17,211 nt of DNA from Umezawaea sp039922235 (GTDB taxonomy: Bacteria > Actinomycetota > Actinomycetes > Mycobacteriales > Pseudonocardiaceae): the NCBI GenBank assembly GCA_039922235.1, contig JBDSAJ010001021.1:1-17211 (forward strand), in the 5' to 3' direction. The position numbers were made by a program, and so were the translations under genes. Position 1 is the stretch's first letter; every line of letters begins with the position of its first letter. Positions 1 to 7,083 of this stretch are shown piece after piece. Under the pieces are notes generated by a model that saw only the letters and a list, made by a program, of their open reading frames with translations, ran no database searches and was not told the DNA's origin.

Positions 1-284
1 GTTGAACCGAGATGGCTGGCGATGACACGTGCGGGTCGTGCTGCCTCAGGCGCCCATCGGTCGGGCAGGGAATCATGGGATTCAGCGTGTGAGAACCCAT
101 CGAGAACGTCGGCGCTGACCGCGTCCAGATCGCTCCAAGTTGCTCCGGCTCGCGGTTCGAGCGGCGCCAAGCCGGCTTCGACACTGCCGAGCTTGAGGTG
201 AGCGAATGACCACTTGCTGTGACCGCGAACGGTTCGCTTGTGTCCCACGCGGGCGTCTTCCAGCTCGTTCAGCAACTTGACCAT
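1..284 (-). CDS. Hypothetical protein, 5' part only (runs off left edge)
   Basis: I do not recognise this protein. On the minus strand the frame is open without a stop from about position 365 to base 1, with a soluble, charged, protein-like composition (stretches such as DDWTANRVTQDL, LLNELEDARVGHKR and DSLPDRWAPEAARP). The first ATG in frame is at 284. A CTG at 362 or a GTG at 391 (the latter in another frame, needing a 1-base shift) are alternatives, because residues upstream of the ATG (HHKIGGQDLP) also look coding. An in-frame TAA lies at 366-368. Wobble positions are visibly less G/C-rich than in the genes to the right, which could mean more recent acquisition. A promoter-like sequence reading leftwards sits just upstream. 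No transmembrane segment or signal peptide is visible. Coding status is fairly likely; the start is uncertain. Confidence 0.55.
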   Translation of the reverse strand, partial: MVKLLNELEDARVGHKRTVRGHSKWSFAHLKLGSVEAGLAPLEPRAGATWSDLDAVSADVLDGFSHAESHDSLPDRWAPEAARPARVIASHLGS

Positions 285-411
285 CTGCTGAAGGTCCTGG
301 GTGACCCGGTTGGCGGTCCAGTCGTCTCGTGGGAGATCTTGACCGCCGATCTTGTGATGCAGGTATTACCTGGATCGTTCGGTATCGACACGAATGCGCA
401 GCTCCGGGCCG

Positions 412-440
412 TTTTTATGTCTTCAAACCCTAATTGCCAA
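412..440 (-). promoter_or_regulatory. Candidate sigma-70-type promoter reading left
   Basis: On the minus strand, TTGGCA (435-440) is followed after exactly 17 bases by TAAAAA (412-417), a good match to a housekeeping promoter. It points at the left-edge hypothetical gene and predicts a transcript start near 405. It lies in the locally A/T-rich stretch that separates that gene from the doxX-like gene. This is a sequence match only. Confidence 0.4.
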
Positions 441-497
441 CGAATGCTGACAGCGTTTCGACAGGTTGTATTCGCCCGAATCGGTGCCCGACTTCCC

Positions 498-522
498 TAG
501 AATATCGTTCAAATCCGAACGA
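498..522 (+). promoter_or_regulatory. Candidate -10 element and inverted-repeat operator upstream of DoxX gene
   Basis: TAGAAT at 498-503 fits an actinobacterial -10 element. No convincing -35 is seen at the usual distance. Immediately downstream, TCGTTC (505-510) and GAACGA (517-522) form a perfect 6-bp inverted repeat with a 6-bp spacer, between the -10 and the DoxX start at 541. A repressor bound here would block initiation. DoxX-family genes are often under MarR/HxlR/TetR-type regulators, but no regulator gene is in the window. Confidence 0.35.
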
Positions 523-540
523 ATGAACGGGAGTTGGAGC

Positions 541-960
541 ATGGAGCGCGTGCGGGACCTGGCTGCACTGATCGGACGACTCGGCGTGGGCGCGGTGTTC
601 ATCGCGCACGGCTGGCAGAAGTTCTTCGAGTACGGCATGGACGGCACGGCTGCGTCATTCGTGCAGATGGGCATTCCCGCGGCCACGGCGTCCGCCTGGT
701 TCGCGGCGATCGTGGAACTGGTGGGCGGAGCGATGCTGCTGGTCGGCGCGGCGCTGCCGGTGGCGGGCGTGCTGCTGGCGCTCAACATGGCAGGCGCGCT
801 GGTGCTCGTGCACCTGCCGAACGGGATGCTGGCGCCGAACGGGTACCAGTTGGTGCTGGTGCTGGCCGTGGCGGCGCTGGCACTGGGGTTCAACGGTGGC
901 GCCTACTCGGTGGACCGGGTGCTGGAGAAGTCGCGGGCACGGGAGTCCGTTCCCGCGTGA
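541..960 (+). CDS. DoxX family membrane protein
   Basis: A 139-residue integral membrane protein of the DoxX family. The family signature is clear: an N-terminal helix ending in a GRLGVGAVFIAHGWQK-like motif (residues 12-27), then an amphipathic loop with VQMGIP (41-46), and three further hydrophobic helices at about 50-70, 73-92 and 103-118. DoxX proteins are small four-helix inner-membrane proteins; some are linked to thiol or oxidative stress and quinone metabolism, but the role of this one is unknown. The start at 541 was chosen because GGGAG (529-533) lies 7 bases upstream; an in-frame ATG at 523 lacks a good ribosome site. The next gene follows 9 bases after the stop, and its ribosome site overlaps this stop codon, so the two are probably co-transcribed. 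Usual family length. Confidence 0.85.
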   Translation: MERVRDLAALIGRLGVGAVFIAHGWQKFFEYGMDGTAASFVQMGIPAATASAWFAAIVELVGGAMLLVGAALPVAGVLLALNMAGALVLVHLPNGMLAPNGYQLVLVLAVAALALGFNGGAYSVDRVLEKSRARESVPA

Positions 961-969
961 GGTGACGCC

Positions 970-1593
970 GTGGGGGCGCTCGACGCCCCCACGGCTAACG
1001 TCGGCCCGGTGGACAGTCGGATCAGGTCGCTGCTGCCGACCCTCCTGGTCGATCTCGCCCTCCCCGTCGGCGGCTACTACCTGCTGCGCCAGTTCGGCGT
1101 GAGCGAGTGGATGGCGCTCGCCGCGGGCGGCGTGGTGTCCGGGCTCGTGCTGGTGGTGGGGATCGTGCGGAGCCGTCGGGTCGACGGGGCCGCGGCGTTC
1201 ATGCTCGGCCTGTTCGCGTTCGGGCTGGCGACGTTGTTCCTCACGGGCGACCCGCGGTTCATGATCGCGAAGGATTCGCTGATCAGCCTGGTGCTGGGGC
1301 TGGTGTTCCTGGGCTCGCTGTTCGCCCGGAAACCGCTGGTGCTGGTGTTCGTGGCGAAGACCGCGCCCGCGGTTGAAGCGCAGTACGAGGAGTCACCCGC
1401 GGTGCGGCGGACCGTCCGCTTCGCCACGCTGCTGTGGGGCGTGGGCCTGCTGGTCGAGGCCGCACTGCGGGTGCTGCTGGTCTACACCCTGCCTGTCGAC
1501 GTGATGGTGGTCGGGTCGACGGTGCTCAGCGTGGTCGTGCTCGTCGTGCTGGTGGTCGTGACCCGGTGGTACGCCAAGCGCGCTAGGCCGTGA
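970..1593 (+). CDS. VC0807 family polytopic membrane protein
   Basis: A 207-residue hydrophobic protein resembling the VC0807 family (function unknown). The family hallmark TGDPRFMIAKDS (residues 92-103) followed by a helix and ARKPLVLVF (119-127) is visible. About six membrane helices can be drawn: near 22-40, 46-66, 74-92, 104-119, 152-173 and 178-197. It probably resides in the cytoplasmic membrane with no known substrate. The GTG at 970 was chosen because GAGG (959-962) overlaps the stop codon of the DoxX gene just upstream, suggesting coupled translation; a GTG at 1012 is a possible later start. Its last 11 bases overlap the 3' end of the SDR gene on the opposite strand, so the two genes converge with no room for a conventional hairpin terminator. 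Confidence 0.75.
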   Translation: MGALDAPTANVGPVDSRIRSLLPTLLVDLALPVGGYYLLRQFGVSEWMALAAGGVVSGLVLVVGIVRSRRVDGAAAFMLGLFAFGLATLFLTGDPRFMIAKDSLISLVLGLVFLGSLFARKPLVLVFVAKTAPAVEAQYEESPAVRRTVRFATLLWGVGLLVEAALRVLLVYTLPVDVMVVGSTVLSVVVLVVLVVVTRWYAKRARP

Positions 1594-2323
1594 AACCGCC
1601 GTCGACGTCGATCACCGCGCCGGTCGTGTACCGGGCGTCGGGTCCGGCCAGGTGGGCGACGGTGGCGGCGATGTCGTCCGGGGTGGCGTAGCGGCCCAGC
1701 GCGGTGTGGTCGCGGATCACGTCGGCCATCGGGCCGTCGGCCGGGTTCAGGTCGGTGTCGGTCGCGCCGGGATTGACGAGGTTGACGGTGATGCCCCTCG
1801 GCCCCAGTTCGCGCGCCAGCCCCTTGGTCAGGCCGACGAGCGCGGTCTTGCTCAGTGCGTACAGGCTGAAGCCGGGGAACGGGATGCGCCGCACCATGTT
1901 GCTGCCGATGCTGATGATCCGGCCGCCGTCGGGCAGGTGCCGCAGCGCTGCCCGCGCCGCCACGAACGGCGCCCGCACGTTCACCGCCACGGTGTGGTCG
2001 AACGCCTCCGGGTCCAGGTCCTCCAGCGGTCCCACGCGGAACACGGCCGCGTTGTTGACGAGCACGTCCAAGCCGCCGAACGTCGTGGCCGCCACGTCCA
2101 CCGCCTCCGTGACGGCCCCGACGTCGGCGCTGTCGGCTTGCACGGCCAGCGCCCGCCTGCCCGCCGCTTCGATCCGGGCGACCACGGCCGCCGCGCTGTC
2201 CTTGTCCCGTTCGTAGGTCAGCACCACGTCGGCGCCGTCCTCCGCCAGTCGCACCGCGATCGCCGCGCCGATGCCTCGGCTGCCACCGGTGACCAGTGCG
2301 ACCCTGCCTTCGACCTTGTTCAT
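1583..2323 (-). CDS. SDR family NAD(P)-dependent oxidoreductase (FabG-like)
   Basis: A 246-residue classical short-chain dehydrogenase/reductase, a normal length for the family. It carries the cofactor motif TGGSRGIG (residues 12-19), NNAA (90-93), Asn115, and the catalytic Ser141, Tyr155 and Lys159 (YALSK). The C-terminal DVDGGF motif is also typical. Members reduce or oxidise carbonyl/hydroxyl groups with NAD(P)H. FabG-like sequence alone does not fix the substrate, so 3-oxoacyl-ACP reductase would be an over-call. The start at 2323 gives the canonical N-terminus; GGAG lies only 3 bases upstream, a rather tight ribosome site. The gene follows the TIGR03089 gene by 56 bp on the same strand and is probably the last gene of the LCP operon. 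A functional link to cell-wall assembly is unproven. Confidence 0.9.
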   Translation of the reverse strand: MNKVEGRVALVTGGSRGIGAAIAVRLAEDGADVVLTYERDKDSAAAVVARIEAAGRRALAVQADSADVGAVTEAVDVAATTFGGLDVLVNNAAVFRVGPLEDLDPEAFDHTVAVNVRAPFVAARAALRHLPDGGRIISIGSNMVRRIPFPGFSLYALSKTALVGLTKGLARELGPRGITVNLVNPGATDTDLNPADGPMADVIRDHTALGRYATPDDIAATVAHLAGPDARYTTGAVIDVDGGFTA

Positions 2324-2379
2324 GATCTCCAGCCTGGCCGAGTCGGAGTCCCTTGTCCGGCAGGAAAACGACGTCAGGT

Positions 2380-3096
2380 CTACGCCGCGCCGCCCAGTTC
2401 CACGGTGGTCTTCTCGCTGGCCCGCCTGGCGGGCAGCAGGTCGGCGTCCACGTTGCTGCACTGCACCAGCGACGCGCCGCCCGCGAGCACGGCGAGCAGT
2501 CCGTTGAGCAGTCCGTCGGGCTGGTTCCACTCCACAGTGGACAGCACTCGCGAGTCGACGCCGATGCCGAGCACTTCCGCGCGGTTGCGCGCTTCCGCGA
2601 CGACGTCGTCCACAGTGGACTTGCCGAGCGCGGGGGTGTCGCCGGGCGTCGGGCTGTACGGGGTGAAGTCGTCGCCGTGCACGCGGACGTCGTCGAGGAA
2701 GTCGACCGCGCCGTCCAGTTCCTGCCCGCGCAGGCCGAGGCCCATCGGGTGCAGCGAGGCGATGGCGACCACGTCGGCGCCTGGCGCGGTGCCGCCAGGG
2801 GCGACGAAGGCGACCTTGGCGCCGTCCGGGTCGTCCGTCACGGTCGCGCCGCACCACCACGCGCCGAGCAGCACGCCCGCGGTCTGCCAGTGCGCGGGCA
2901 GCAGCACGGCGACCCGGTCACCGGGCTCGACGTCGTGCTCGTCGCGCAGCCAGTTGGCGGTCTTCGCGGCCCAGTTGGCGATGGTGGCGCGCGACAGCTC
3001 GACCCGTGAGCCGTCCGCGTCGTCGTAGTGGGTGATCAGCGGTCGCCCAGGCCCGGCGGCCAGCAGCGGCGCGAACAGAGCTTCGGTGACGCTCAC
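2380..3096 (-). CDS. TIGR03089 family protein (half adenylation domain)
   Basis: A 238-residue protein resembling TIGR03089, a family confined to Actinobacteria, usually single-copy, with distant similarity to the N-terminal part of AMP-binding (acyl-CoA synthetase/adenylation) enzymes. The AMP-binding-like N-terminal features are present: RVELSRATIANWAAKTANWL (residues 31-50) and PGDRVAVLLPAHWQTAGVLLG (58-78). The phosphate-binding loop and the catalytic C-terminal domain of true adenylating enzymes are absent, so it is probably not an active ligase. The GTG at 3096 matches the family N-terminus (MSVTEALFAPLL) and has GGAG 10 bases upstream. It begins 13 bp after the stop of the shorter LCP gene, so it is almost certainly co-transcribed. 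As I recall, the M. tuberculosis homologue is Rv3268, beside the LCP gene Rv3267. Its biochemical role is unknown. Confidence 0.85.
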   Translation of the reverse strand: MSVTEALFAPLLAAGPGRPLITHYDDADGSRVELSRATIANWAAKTANWLRDEHDVEPGDRVAVLLPAHWQTAGVLLGAWWCGATVTDDPDGAKVAFVAPGGTAPGADVVAIASLHPMGLGLRGQELDGAVDFLDDVRVHGDDFTPYSPTPGDTPALGKSTVDDVVAEARNRAEVLGIGVDSRVLSTVEWNQPDGLLNGLLAVLAGGASLVQCSNVDADLLPARRASEKTTVELGGAA

Positions 3097-3109
3097 AGCG
3101 GTGCATCTC

Positions 3110-4267
3110 CTAGTCGACGCAAGGCACTTCCGACTGGGCGGCGCGGTGCGCGCCGTCCAGACCGACCACCTTGCCACCCGCCATCCGCTGGGGCGGGCTC
3201 GGGGGCGTGCTGGGCACCAGCGTGGGCCCGAGCAGTTGCCCGACGAACGCCTTCACCGCGGGCACGTCGACCTGCACGATGCTCTGCCCGCGCTCGTTGC
3301 GCCCGTTGATGTTGACCACCGGGATCGTGGCGAACTCCACACTGCCGCCCGCGAGGCCCTTCGTCTGCTGGGCGAGCGTCACCAGGTCCAGCCCCTCGTC
3401 CACCACGATCGACTTGGTGACCGCGTCCAGCAGGCCGGAGAGCTTCTCCTGGTCGGTGAACGTCCCGGCGGACAGCAGCTCCGTGACGGCGGCCGCCATG
3501 AACACCTGCTGCCGCCTGATGCGGCCGAGGTCGCCGCCGGGCAGGTTGCGCTGCCGCACGAACGCGAGGGCGTCGCCGCCGGTCACCCGCTGCCGCCCCG
3601 CGCCGAAGTTCGCGCCGGACGCCGGGTCGCTGGTGCCGGCGTTGAGGCAGACCTCGACGCCGCCGATCACCTGGGTCAGCAGGTAGAAGCCGTAGAGGTT
3701 GATCTCCGCGTAGTGGTCGACGCGGACACCGGTGAGGTCCTGCACGACCTGCACGAGCGCACGCCGACCCGCCTGGTCGCCCTGCTTCTCCACGTCGGCC
3801 CGATCGGTGTTGCCCTCGTTCTCCAGCCGCCGGGTGGTGGCGTACTTCGTCAGGCCGTACGCGGCGTTGATCTTGTCGTCACCGATGCCTGGGATCGGCA
3901 CGTAGGTGTCGCGCGGGATGGAGATCGCCGTGGCCTTCCCGCCGTCGCGCGGGATGCGCAGCACGATGATCGTGTCCGTGTTCACGCCTTCGGACTGCTC
4001 CGTGCGCAACTGGCGCAACACGCCGGCGGGCAGCGCGTTGCCCTGCGCGTCCGTGCGGCTGTCGCTGCCGACGAGCAGGATGTCCGTCGCGCCGTCCAGC
4101 ATCGGCGGCGCGTTCGGCACGTCGGACAGCACGTTGAGCACGTCCGTGGTGTTGACGCTCTCCTGCACCCGTTTGAGCGTCGCCCAGCCGTATGCGGAGC
4201 CCGCGAGCACGGTTGCCGACAGCAGCGCGACCAGCACGCGCGCGAGCACGGCAAGGGCAGCCCTCAC
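3110..4267 (-). CDS. LCP family protein (short, no LytR_C domain)
   Basis: LytR-CpsA-Psr phosphotransferase of 385 residues, expected to transfer lipid-linked glycan onto peptidoglycan outside the membrane. An N-terminal membrane anchor spans about residues 4-28. The catalytic domain shows Asp69/Arg71 (GSDSR), Asp98 (NTDT), Arg119/Asp120 (PRD) and Arg238/Arg240 (FVRQR), matching the pyrophosphate- and metal-binding residues of characterised LCP enzymes. After a Pro-rich linker (353-359) the protein ends in VPCVD, without a LytR_C domain. It has exactly two cysteines, Cys207 (GGVEVC) and Cys383. The GTG at 4267 was chosen for the strong GAGGAGG ribosome site (plus-strand 4273-4279) five bases upstream; an ATG at 4342 would add a non-conserved leader. 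It sits 88 bp downstream of a longer LCP paralogue and 13 bp upstream of the TIGR03089 gene. Confidence 0.92.
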   Translation of the reverse strand: MRAALAVLARVLVALLSATVLAGSAYGWATLKRVQESVNTTDVLNVLSDVPNAPPMLDGATDILLVGSDSRTDAQGNALPAGVLRQLRTEQSEGVNTDTIIVLRIPRDGGKATAISIPRDTYVPIPGIGDDKINAAYGLTKYATTRRLENEGNTDRADVEKQGDQAGRRALVQVVQDLTGVRVDHYAEINLYGFYLLTQVIGGVEVCLNAGTSDPASGANFGAGRQRVTGGDALAFVRQRNLPGGDLGRIRRQQVFMAAAVTELLSAGTFTDQEKLSGLLDAVTKSIVVDEGLDLVTLAQQTKGLAGGSVEFATIPVVNINGRNERGQSIVQVDVPAVKAFVGQLLGPTLVPSTPPSPPQRMAGGKVVGLDGAHRAAQSEVPCVD

Positions 4268-4355
4268 GGCGTCCTCCTCGTGAAAACAGGGGGTGAACGC
4301 CAAGGCTAACCAGCGGATGGCCCTCGACGTTGCCGTATTCACTGAGACGGACGCG

Positions 4356-5933
4356 TCAGTTCACGCAGACGAGGCCACCCGCGGTGATGGCCGGAGGGGC
4401 CTGGGAGGTCGACGGCGCGCCGGGGACCGACGTGCCGGGCGTGCCCGCGGGATCCGACCGGTCCTCGACGGAGGTGTAGTCCGCACCGACGTAGACCGCG
4501 AGCTGGTTCTTGGTCAGCGAGTCGTCCTCTTCGACGGTCGCGCTGCCGAACTCCTTGGCGAGCTTGTCCGCGACGGCCTTGTCGCCCGGCGCGTAGCGGA
4601 CCACCGTCGAGTCGAACAGCGCGTCGGCGGTGGTCGCCGTCCCGCGCAGATAACCCTTGCCCACCAACGAGTCCAGCACGGTCGCGGCCAGCCTCGCGGT
4701 GCCGGAGGCGTTGTACACCCCCACGGTCACCTGGTTGTTGGGCGTCACCGGCGTGCTCGACGCCGACGTGCTGGGGGACGGCGTCTCGTCGGTCGCCAGG
4801 TCCTTGATGAAGTTCTTCACCTTGACCGGGTCGACCTGCAGCACGTTGCCGTCGTTGTAGGTGTCCATCGTGTCGCCGACCGGGATGGTGCGGAACTCGA
4901 TGTTGCCGCTCACCAGACCCTGCATCTGCTCGGCGAACGTCGCGATGTCCCAGCCCTGGCTCAGCACGACGGACTTCTGCACGGCCGCGACGAGCGCGTT
5001 GAGCTGGTCGATGTTGGTGAGCATCCCGGTCGACAGGACCTTCTTCGCCAGGGCACCGATGAACGCCTGCTGCCGGGCGATCCGGTCGAGGTCGCCGCCG
5101 GGCAGGCCTTCGCGCTGCCGCACGAACGACAGCGCCAGCGCGCCCTCGATCGTCTGCGGGCCCGCGGCGAAGTTCGCGCCGGACTTGGAGTCGCTGGTGG
5201 CCTTGTTCACGCACACCTCGACGCCGCCGATGGCCTTGGTGACCTCGTAGAAGCTGGCCAGGTTCACCTCGGCGTAGCGGTCGATGGTGACCGCGCCGCC
5301 GGTGAGGTTCTCGATGGTCTTGATGAGCGTCCTGCGGCCCGCGGTCGTCGACTCGGCCTGGATCTTGGCCTGGTCCGCCTCGCCCTTCGCGGCCATCTCC
5401 TCCGCGACGGTGTTCTTCTGCCGGGCGAACGCGGAGTTCAGCTTGTGCTTGCCGAAACCGTCCGCGATCTCCACGTAGGAATCGCGCGGGAACGAGAACG
5501 CGCGGGCGCGGGTGCCGTCCACCGGGATGTGCACCAGGATCATCGTGTCGGTGTTCATCTCGCCGTCCGCGACACCGCCGCTGAGCAGGTCGAGGACCTC
5601 CGGCGACAGCGGGTTGCCCTGCGCGTCGACGCGGCTGTCGATGCCGACCATCAGGATGTCGATGGCGCCGTCGAGCGGCTTGCGGTTGACGCCGCCCGGT
5701 TCCTCGCCCGCCTGGGCGGAGATCACGTCGGTGGTCGTCGTGCCCTGTTCGAGCGTGCGGAAGAAGTTCCAGCCGAACCAGGTGACCACGATCACAGCCG
5801 CTGACAGCAGTGTCAGGATGGAACGCCCGGTGATGAGCAGTGCTCGGAGCGTGGTCGAGCGCTGGGGCGCGGGGTTCGCGGCAACCCGGATAGGTCCTGG
5901 TTGGTCGCTCGCCAATGGCGGTCTGCCCTCCAC
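4356..5933 (-). CDS. LCP family protein with C-terminal LytR_C domain
   Basis: LytR-CpsA-Psr phosphotransferase, 525 residues, predicted to attach lipid-linked cell-wall glycan to peptidoglycan. A short basic cytoplasmic N-terminus is followed by one membrane helix (about 38-59). The LCP catalytic domain (about 88-345) has Asp99/Arg101 (GIDSR), Asp129 (NTDT), Arg150/Asp151 (PRD), and Arg272/Arg274 (FVRQR) with GGDLDR at 279-284. A Ser/Thr/Pro linker (384-400) leads to a LytR_C-type domain (about 401-486, beginning VTVGVYNASG), then a Pro/Ser-rich tail ending VCVN. Only two cysteines occur, Cys241 (GGVEVC) and Cys523, as in the neighbouring paralogue. The GTG at 5933 has a GGGGAGG site 8-9 bases upstream. 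It is the first gene of the minus-strand operon and diverges from rmlB. Confidence 0.93.
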   Translation of the reverse strand: MEGRPPLASDQPGPIRVAANPAPQRSTTLRALLITGRSILTLLSAAVIVVTWFGWNFFRTLEQGTTTTDVISAQAGEEPGGVNRKPLDGAIDILMVGIDSRVDAQGNPLSPEVLDLLSGGVADGEMNTDTMILVHIPVDGTRARAFSFPRDSYVEIADGFGKHKLNSAFARQKNTVAEEMAAKGEADQAKIQAESTTAGRRTLIKTIENLTGGAVTIDRYAEVNLASFYEVTKAIGGVEVCVNKATSDSKSGANFAAGPQTIEGALALSFVRQREGLPGGDLDRIARQQAFIGALAKKVLSTGMLTNIDQLNALVAAVQKSVVLSQGWDIATFAEQMQGLVSGNIEFRTIPVGDTMDTYNDGNVLQVDPVKVKNFIKDLATDETPSPSTSASSTPVTPNNQVTVGVYNASGTARLAATVLDSLVGKGYLRGTATTADALFDSTVVRYAPGDKAVADKLAKEFGSATVEEDDSLTKNQLAVYVGADYTSVEDRSDPAGTPGTSVPGAPSTSQAPPAITAGGLVCVN

Positions 5934-6099
5934 GAGTGGTGCCTCCCCCGTGCGCGGTGCTCTAGAGCAAGATTAGTGGGCCAGGTGCCATTGGCGCTGG
6001 TTGTACTTCTTATACGGGAGACGCTGTAACAACCTGGTGGGTTGCACGCTTTACTAGGTGACTCGCTGCAACGGTTACACCGGTGTAAAGGACTTGGAC
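5934..6099. promoter_or_regulatory. Divergent intergenic control region between LCP operon and rmlBD
   Basis: This 166-bp region must hold the promoters of both the leftward LCP operon and rightward rmlBD. Visible elements are: a perfect 12-bp palindrome TGCTCTAGAGCA (5958-5969); an imperfect inverted repeat at 5981-6000 (CCAGGTGCC...GGCGCTGG); a minus-strand TATAAG (6009-6014) that could be the -10 of the LCP operon; and a plus-strand TTGTAC (6001-6006) with TGTAAC (6025-6030) 18 bases on as a weak promoter for rmlB. No pair is a strong consensus match, so individual promoter calls are tentative. Confidence 0.4.
6075..6088. promoter_or_regulatory. Perfect 14-bp palindrome overlapping the rmlB ribosome site
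   Basis: TTACACCGGTGTAA is identical to its reverse complement and ends within the AAAGGA ribosome site (6087-6092) of rmlB, whose ATG is at 6100. A dimeric repressor bound here would block rmlBD expression. With no loop, it is a more natural protein-binding site than an RNA hairpin. No cognate regulator is encoded in the window. Confidence 0.4.
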
Positions 6100-7083
6100 A
6101 TGCGCGTTCTGGTGACTGGAGGGGCCGGCTTCATCGGCTCCCACTACGTCCGGGAGTCGCTCGGTGGCTCCTACCCGGCCTACGCCGACGCCGAGGTCGT
6201 GGTGCTGGACAAGCTCACCTACGCGGGCAACGAGGACAACCTCGCGCCCGTGGCCGACAGCCCGCGCTACCGGTTCGTCCAGGGCGACATCTGCGACCCG
6301 ACCGTCGTCGCCGAGGTGCTGAAGGGCATCGACGTCGTCGTGCACTTCGCGGCCGAGTCCCATGTGGACCGGTCGATCACCGGGTCGGCGGACTTCGTGC
6401 TCACCAACGTGCTCGGCACCCAGACCCTGTTGCAGGGCGCGCTGGACGCCGGTGTCGGCAAGTTCGTCCACGTGTCCACGGACGAGGTCTACGGCTCCAT
6501 CGACGAGGGCTCGTGGCCCGAGACCCACCCGCTGGAGCCGAATTCGCCGTACTCGGCGTCCAAGGCCTCCTCGGACCTGCTCGCGCGGGCGTTCCACCGC
6601 ACGCACGGCCTGCCGGTGAGCATCACCCGGTGTTCGAACAACTACGGCCCGTACCAGTTCCCGGAGAAGGTGCTGCCGCTGTTCGTCACGAACCTGATGG
6701 ACGGCGGGAAGGTGCCGCTCTACGGCGACGGCCTCAACGTCCGCGACTGGCTGCACGTGGCCGACCACTGCCGCGGCATCCAGCTCGTCGCCGAGGCGGG
6801 CCGTCCCGGTGAGGTCTACAACATCGGCGGCGGCACCGAGCTGACCAACCGCGAGCTGACCGAGCTGCTGCTGGCCGAGATGGGCGCCGACTGGTCGTCC
6901 GTGGAGATGGTGACCGACCGCAAGGGCCACGACCGCCGCTACTCGGTCGACATCACCAAGATCAGCGCCGAGCTGGGCTACGCGCCGCGGGTCGACTTCG
7001 CCGAAGGCCTCGCGAGCACCGTGAAGTGGTACCGCGACAACCGGCCGTGGTGGGAGAAGCTCAAGGCGCGGGCCAACGGCTGA
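6100..7083 (+). CDS. rmlB: dTDP-glucose 4,6-dehydratase
   Basis: RmlB, 327 residues, converts dTDP-glucose to dTDP-4-keto-6-deoxyglucose, the second step of dTDP-L-rhamnose synthesis, in the cytoplasm with tightly bound NAD. It is an extended SDR: GGAGFIG (7-13) binds NAD, and Thr127-Asp128-Glu129 (STDEVYG) with Tyr151 and Lys155 (YSASK) form the dehydratase active site that separates RmlB from simple epimerases. HFAAESHVDRS and NNYGPYQFPEK are further family signatures. The ATG at 6100 is preceded by AAAGGA 7 bases upstream; an upstream in-frame ATG at 6058 would add a non-conserved leader and read through a palindrome. The stop overlaps the rmlD start by one base. rmlA and rmlC, needed for the same pathway, are not in the window. 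Confidence 0.96.
   Translation: MRVLVTGGAGFIGSHYVRESLGGSYPAYADAEVVVLDKLTYAGNEDNLAPVADSPRYRFVQGDICDPTVVAEVLKGIDVVVHFAAESHVDRSITGSADFVLTNVLGTQTLLQGALDAGVGKFVHVSTDEVYGSIDEGSWPETHPLEPNSPYSASKASSDLLARAFHRTHGLPVSITRCSNNYGPYQFPEKVLPLFVTNLMDGGKVPLYGDGLNVRDWLHVADHCRGIQLVAEAGRPGEVYNIGGGTELTNRELTELLLAEMGADWSSVEMVTDRKGHDRRYSVDITKISAELGYAPRVDFAEGLASTVKWYRDNRPWWEKLKARANG

Noticed and set aside
219..500. 93-codon plus-strand open frame
   Set aside because: It is antisense to the left-edge minus-strand frame, which looks more protein-like, and it runs through the promoter region.
4293..5804. 503-codon plus-strand open frame
   Set aside because: It is antisense to the LytR_C-bearing LCP gene, whose motifs are unmistakable. 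The composition is that of a shadow frame.
6001..6030. Strong sigma-70 promoter for rmlB
   Set aside because: TTGTAC-N18-TGTAAC is only a partial match, so it is kept as a tentative element of the intergenic region rather than a separate promoter call.
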